Source of the DNA: Spirochaetaceae bacterium
Lineage (GTDB): Bacteria > Spirochaetota > Spirochaetia > Treponematales > Rectinemataceae
Assembly (NCBI GenBank): GCA_016794765.1
Contig: JAEUJG010000405.1
Location: forward strand, 1 to 15,265
Direction: 5' to 3'
DNA length: 15,265 bases
In this document: piece by piece, positions 13,863-15,265 of the stretch
How positions within the stretch are numbered: the stretch's first letter is position 1
Layout: each line of letters starts with the position of its first letter
Translations under genes and position numbers: made by a program
The notes under the pieces: model-generated
What the model was told of the DNA's origin: nothing
Databases searched by the model: none
What the model saw: only the letters and a program-made list of their open reading frames with translations

Positions 13863-15265
13863 CGCCCATCTCCTTCAAGAAATCCGTCCAGCCAAGCCGT
13901 GCCCAAGGGCGGCAGCGCGAGTCGATCGCCGCGGAGCCGGGGGCCTTCGCCGCCCGCCTCGCCGGACAAGCAGCTCGGGTCAAATGGCGACCCGCTCGCA
14001 GTGAAGACCCGCGGGAGGACGCAGGAGGCGGGGACCTCCGAGACGTTCACCACGGCAAGGACGGCGCCGTCTCCACTTCCCCTGACGACGGCGAAGACCG
14101 GGCCGTCGGGGGATCCCGCTCCCACCGATCCCGCCCCTCCTCGTGCCGAAAGGAACTCCCCCGAGCCGTCGGGGGCGAGGATGCGCTGGGGCGAGGCGGG
14201 ATCGAAGGCGGGGCGGCGCCCCCGGGCCGTCAACAGGTTCAGGAGGCCAAGAAACGCGCGCGAACGTAGCGTCCCGGGTTCGTTCACGTCCCGCTCCAGG
14301 ACGGCGGCGTCGAGGCGCTCGCGGTGCGCCGAGCGCTTGGAGCCGGTGAGGCCGGGCCCTTCGCGCCAATTCCGGGAGCCGACCAGGCTGTGGAAATAGA
14401 CCGCCGGAACGCCCGCGAGGGCGGCCATCGCGGCGTGGCAGGAGAGGAAGGCCCTGATTCTCGCCGTGTCCGCCGCGCCTGGGGCGGCTATCGCGTCCAG
14501 GAAGGTCGTGTTGAGCTCGTAGGGGACGGGACCGTCCGGAGTCGACCGCTCCGAGACGAGGCTCCCGCGCTCCCGCGCCGCCGTCACGAGCCGTTCGAGC
14601 TCCGCGGGGGGGAGGAGGCCGCGCGCGGGCGTGAGGCCGATGCCGTCGTGGCTCGAGAGGAAGTTGACGTAGCTCCTCCACGGCTCCGGCTTGGGAAGGC
14701 CGGCGGCCCAAGAGGCCAGGTAGCCCGCGCTCCCGCCCACGAAGGCGTGGAGGGCCAGGGGCGGCAGCGCGAAGTTGTAGGCCAGCTGGACCTCGTCCCC
14801 TTTCCCGAAATACGAGTCGTTGATGGTCTGGGGAAGGTTGGTCTCGGAGAGGAGGACGACGCCGGGCGCCGCCTCGTCCAATACGGCTCGGAAGAGCCGC
14901 ACGAGGGCATGGACCCGGGGGCGGTCCAGGCAGTCGGTACCGTCCTCCTTCCACGCGAAGGCGACGGCGTCGAGCCTGAGGATCCTCGCGCCCCGCGCGG
15001 CGTAGGAGAGGGCGGTCTCCGCCATAGCGAAAAGGACTTCCGGCTCGGCGTAGTCCAGGTCCACCTGGTCTGGGCTGAAGGTCGTCCAGGCCAGGACCTC
15101 CGAGCCGTCGTCCCTCCTGAAGCGCGTGAGGAGGGGATGGGTCCTGGGCCTGAACACCCGAGAGGCGTCGTAGCCCTCCGGCCTGGTCACGAAGAAGCGG
15201 TCGTAGGGCTTCCGTTTTCCGAGGAAGCCGCGGAACCACGTGCCCTTGGCGCTGGCGTGATTGAG
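13853..15265 (-). CDS. GH13_18 sucrose-phosphorylase-like glycoside phosphorylase (5' end off window)
   Basis: Retaining alpha-glucoside phosphorylase of subfamily GH13_18, cut by the right edge; 470 residues are visible and roughly 90-100 are missing. The visible part begins inside the NHAS...W segment of the barrel (NHASAKGTWFRGF). Counting from the window edge, the nucleophile is Asp99 in RLDAVAF, the acid/base Glu141 in LLSETNLP, and the transition-state Asp207 in SSHDGIGLTP. Family members convert sucrose, sucrose 6-phosphate, glucosylglycerol or glucosylglycerate plus phosphate to alpha-glucose 1-phosphate. The ETN.P..INDSYFG stretch after the acid/base looks closer to the sucrose-phosphate/glucosylglycerate types than to classic sucrose phosphorylase, but the acceptor cannot be fixed. 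A GTG at 15188 is internal and not the start. It overlaps the downstream GT4 gene by 10 bases. Confidence 0.9.
   Translation of the reverse strand, partial: LNHASAKGTWFRGFLGKRKPYDRFFVTRPEGYDASRVFRPRTHPLLTRFRRDDGSEVLAWTTFSPDQVDLDYAEPEVLFAMAETALSYAARGARILRLDAVAFAWKEDGTDCLDRPRVHALVRLFRAVLDEAAPGVVLLSETNLPQTINDSYFGKGDEVQLAYNFALPPLALHAFVGGSAGYLASWAAGLPKPEPWRSYVNFLSSHDGIGLTPARGLLPPAELERLVTAARERGSLVSERSTPDGPVPYELNTTFLDAIAAPGAADTARIRAFLSCHAAMAALAGVPAVYFHSLVGSRNWREGPGLTGSKRSAHRERLDAAVLERDVNEPGTLRSRAFLGLLNLLTARGRRPAFDPASPQRILAPDGSGEFLSARGGAGSVGAGSPDGPVFAVVRGSGDGAVLAVVNVSEVPASCVLPRVFTASGSPFDPSCLSGEAGGEGPRLRGDRLALPPLGTAWLDGFLEGDGRCT

Noticed and set aside
12145..13983. Minus-strand open frame of 612 codons in another frame of the GT4 gene
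   Set aside because: Arg/Pro/Gly-rich shadow of the real glycosyltransferase, which has clear motifs in its own frame.
12243..14399. Very long plus-strand open frame of 718 codons
   Set aside because: It is antisense to the GT4 and GH13_18 genes, has skewed Glu/Val/Arg composition, and no domain. Long antisense frames are expected at this GC content.

Overview
The window is a GC-rich (roughly two-thirds G+C by eye) bacterial chromosomal segment, densely coded, with strong AAGGAG-type ribosome binding sites and 4-base stop/start overlaps. No 16S or phylogenetic marker is present. The gene set (GH3 + GPH sugar symporter + beta-phosphoglucomutase, a GH13_18 phosphorylase paired with a GT4 glycosyltransferase, an RNHCP protein) would fit a high-GC carbohydrate-fermenting bacterium, possibly a spirochaete. 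That assignment is a guess. I saw no tRNA, rRNA, CRISPR, IS element or phage gene.

Left block (119-4803, +): a tight four-gene operon. It encodes a cytoplasmic NagZ-like GH3 enzyme, a PAP2 membrane phosphatase, a GPH (MelB-type) sugar symporter and a beta-phosphoglucomutase. The GH3 enzyme has the His/Asp dyad of the GH3 subgroup in which retaining beta-glycoside phosphorylases were found. Such an enzyme would release beta-glucose 1-phosphate, the substrate of beta-phosphoglucomutase. The operon therefore reads as a possible phosphorolytic beta-glucoside pathway: import, phosphorolysis, then isomerisation to glucose 6-phosphate. This is the most interesting system here.

Middle block (4892-8774): an HSL-type alpha/beta hydrolase that lacks the usual catalytic Asp, a 25-codon remnant of a second GH3 C-terminus, and a secreted 5'-nucleotidase-family phosphoesterase followed by a hairpin. 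After that comes a scar where two divergent genes (a probable isochorismatase-like hydrolase and a membrane protein) both lack their 5' ends. On the minus strand, rsgA and an RNHCP zinc-ribbon gene form a pair. rsgA is preceded by a recognisable promoter and a 13-codon ORF with a perfect Shine-Dalgarno sequence.

Right block: DUF2007 membrane protein, nitroreductase, DinB and VOC/glyoxalase genes on the plus strand. They converge on a minus-strand pair, a GH13_18 sucrose-phosphorylase-like enzyme (cut by the right edge) overlapping a GT4 glycosyltransferase.
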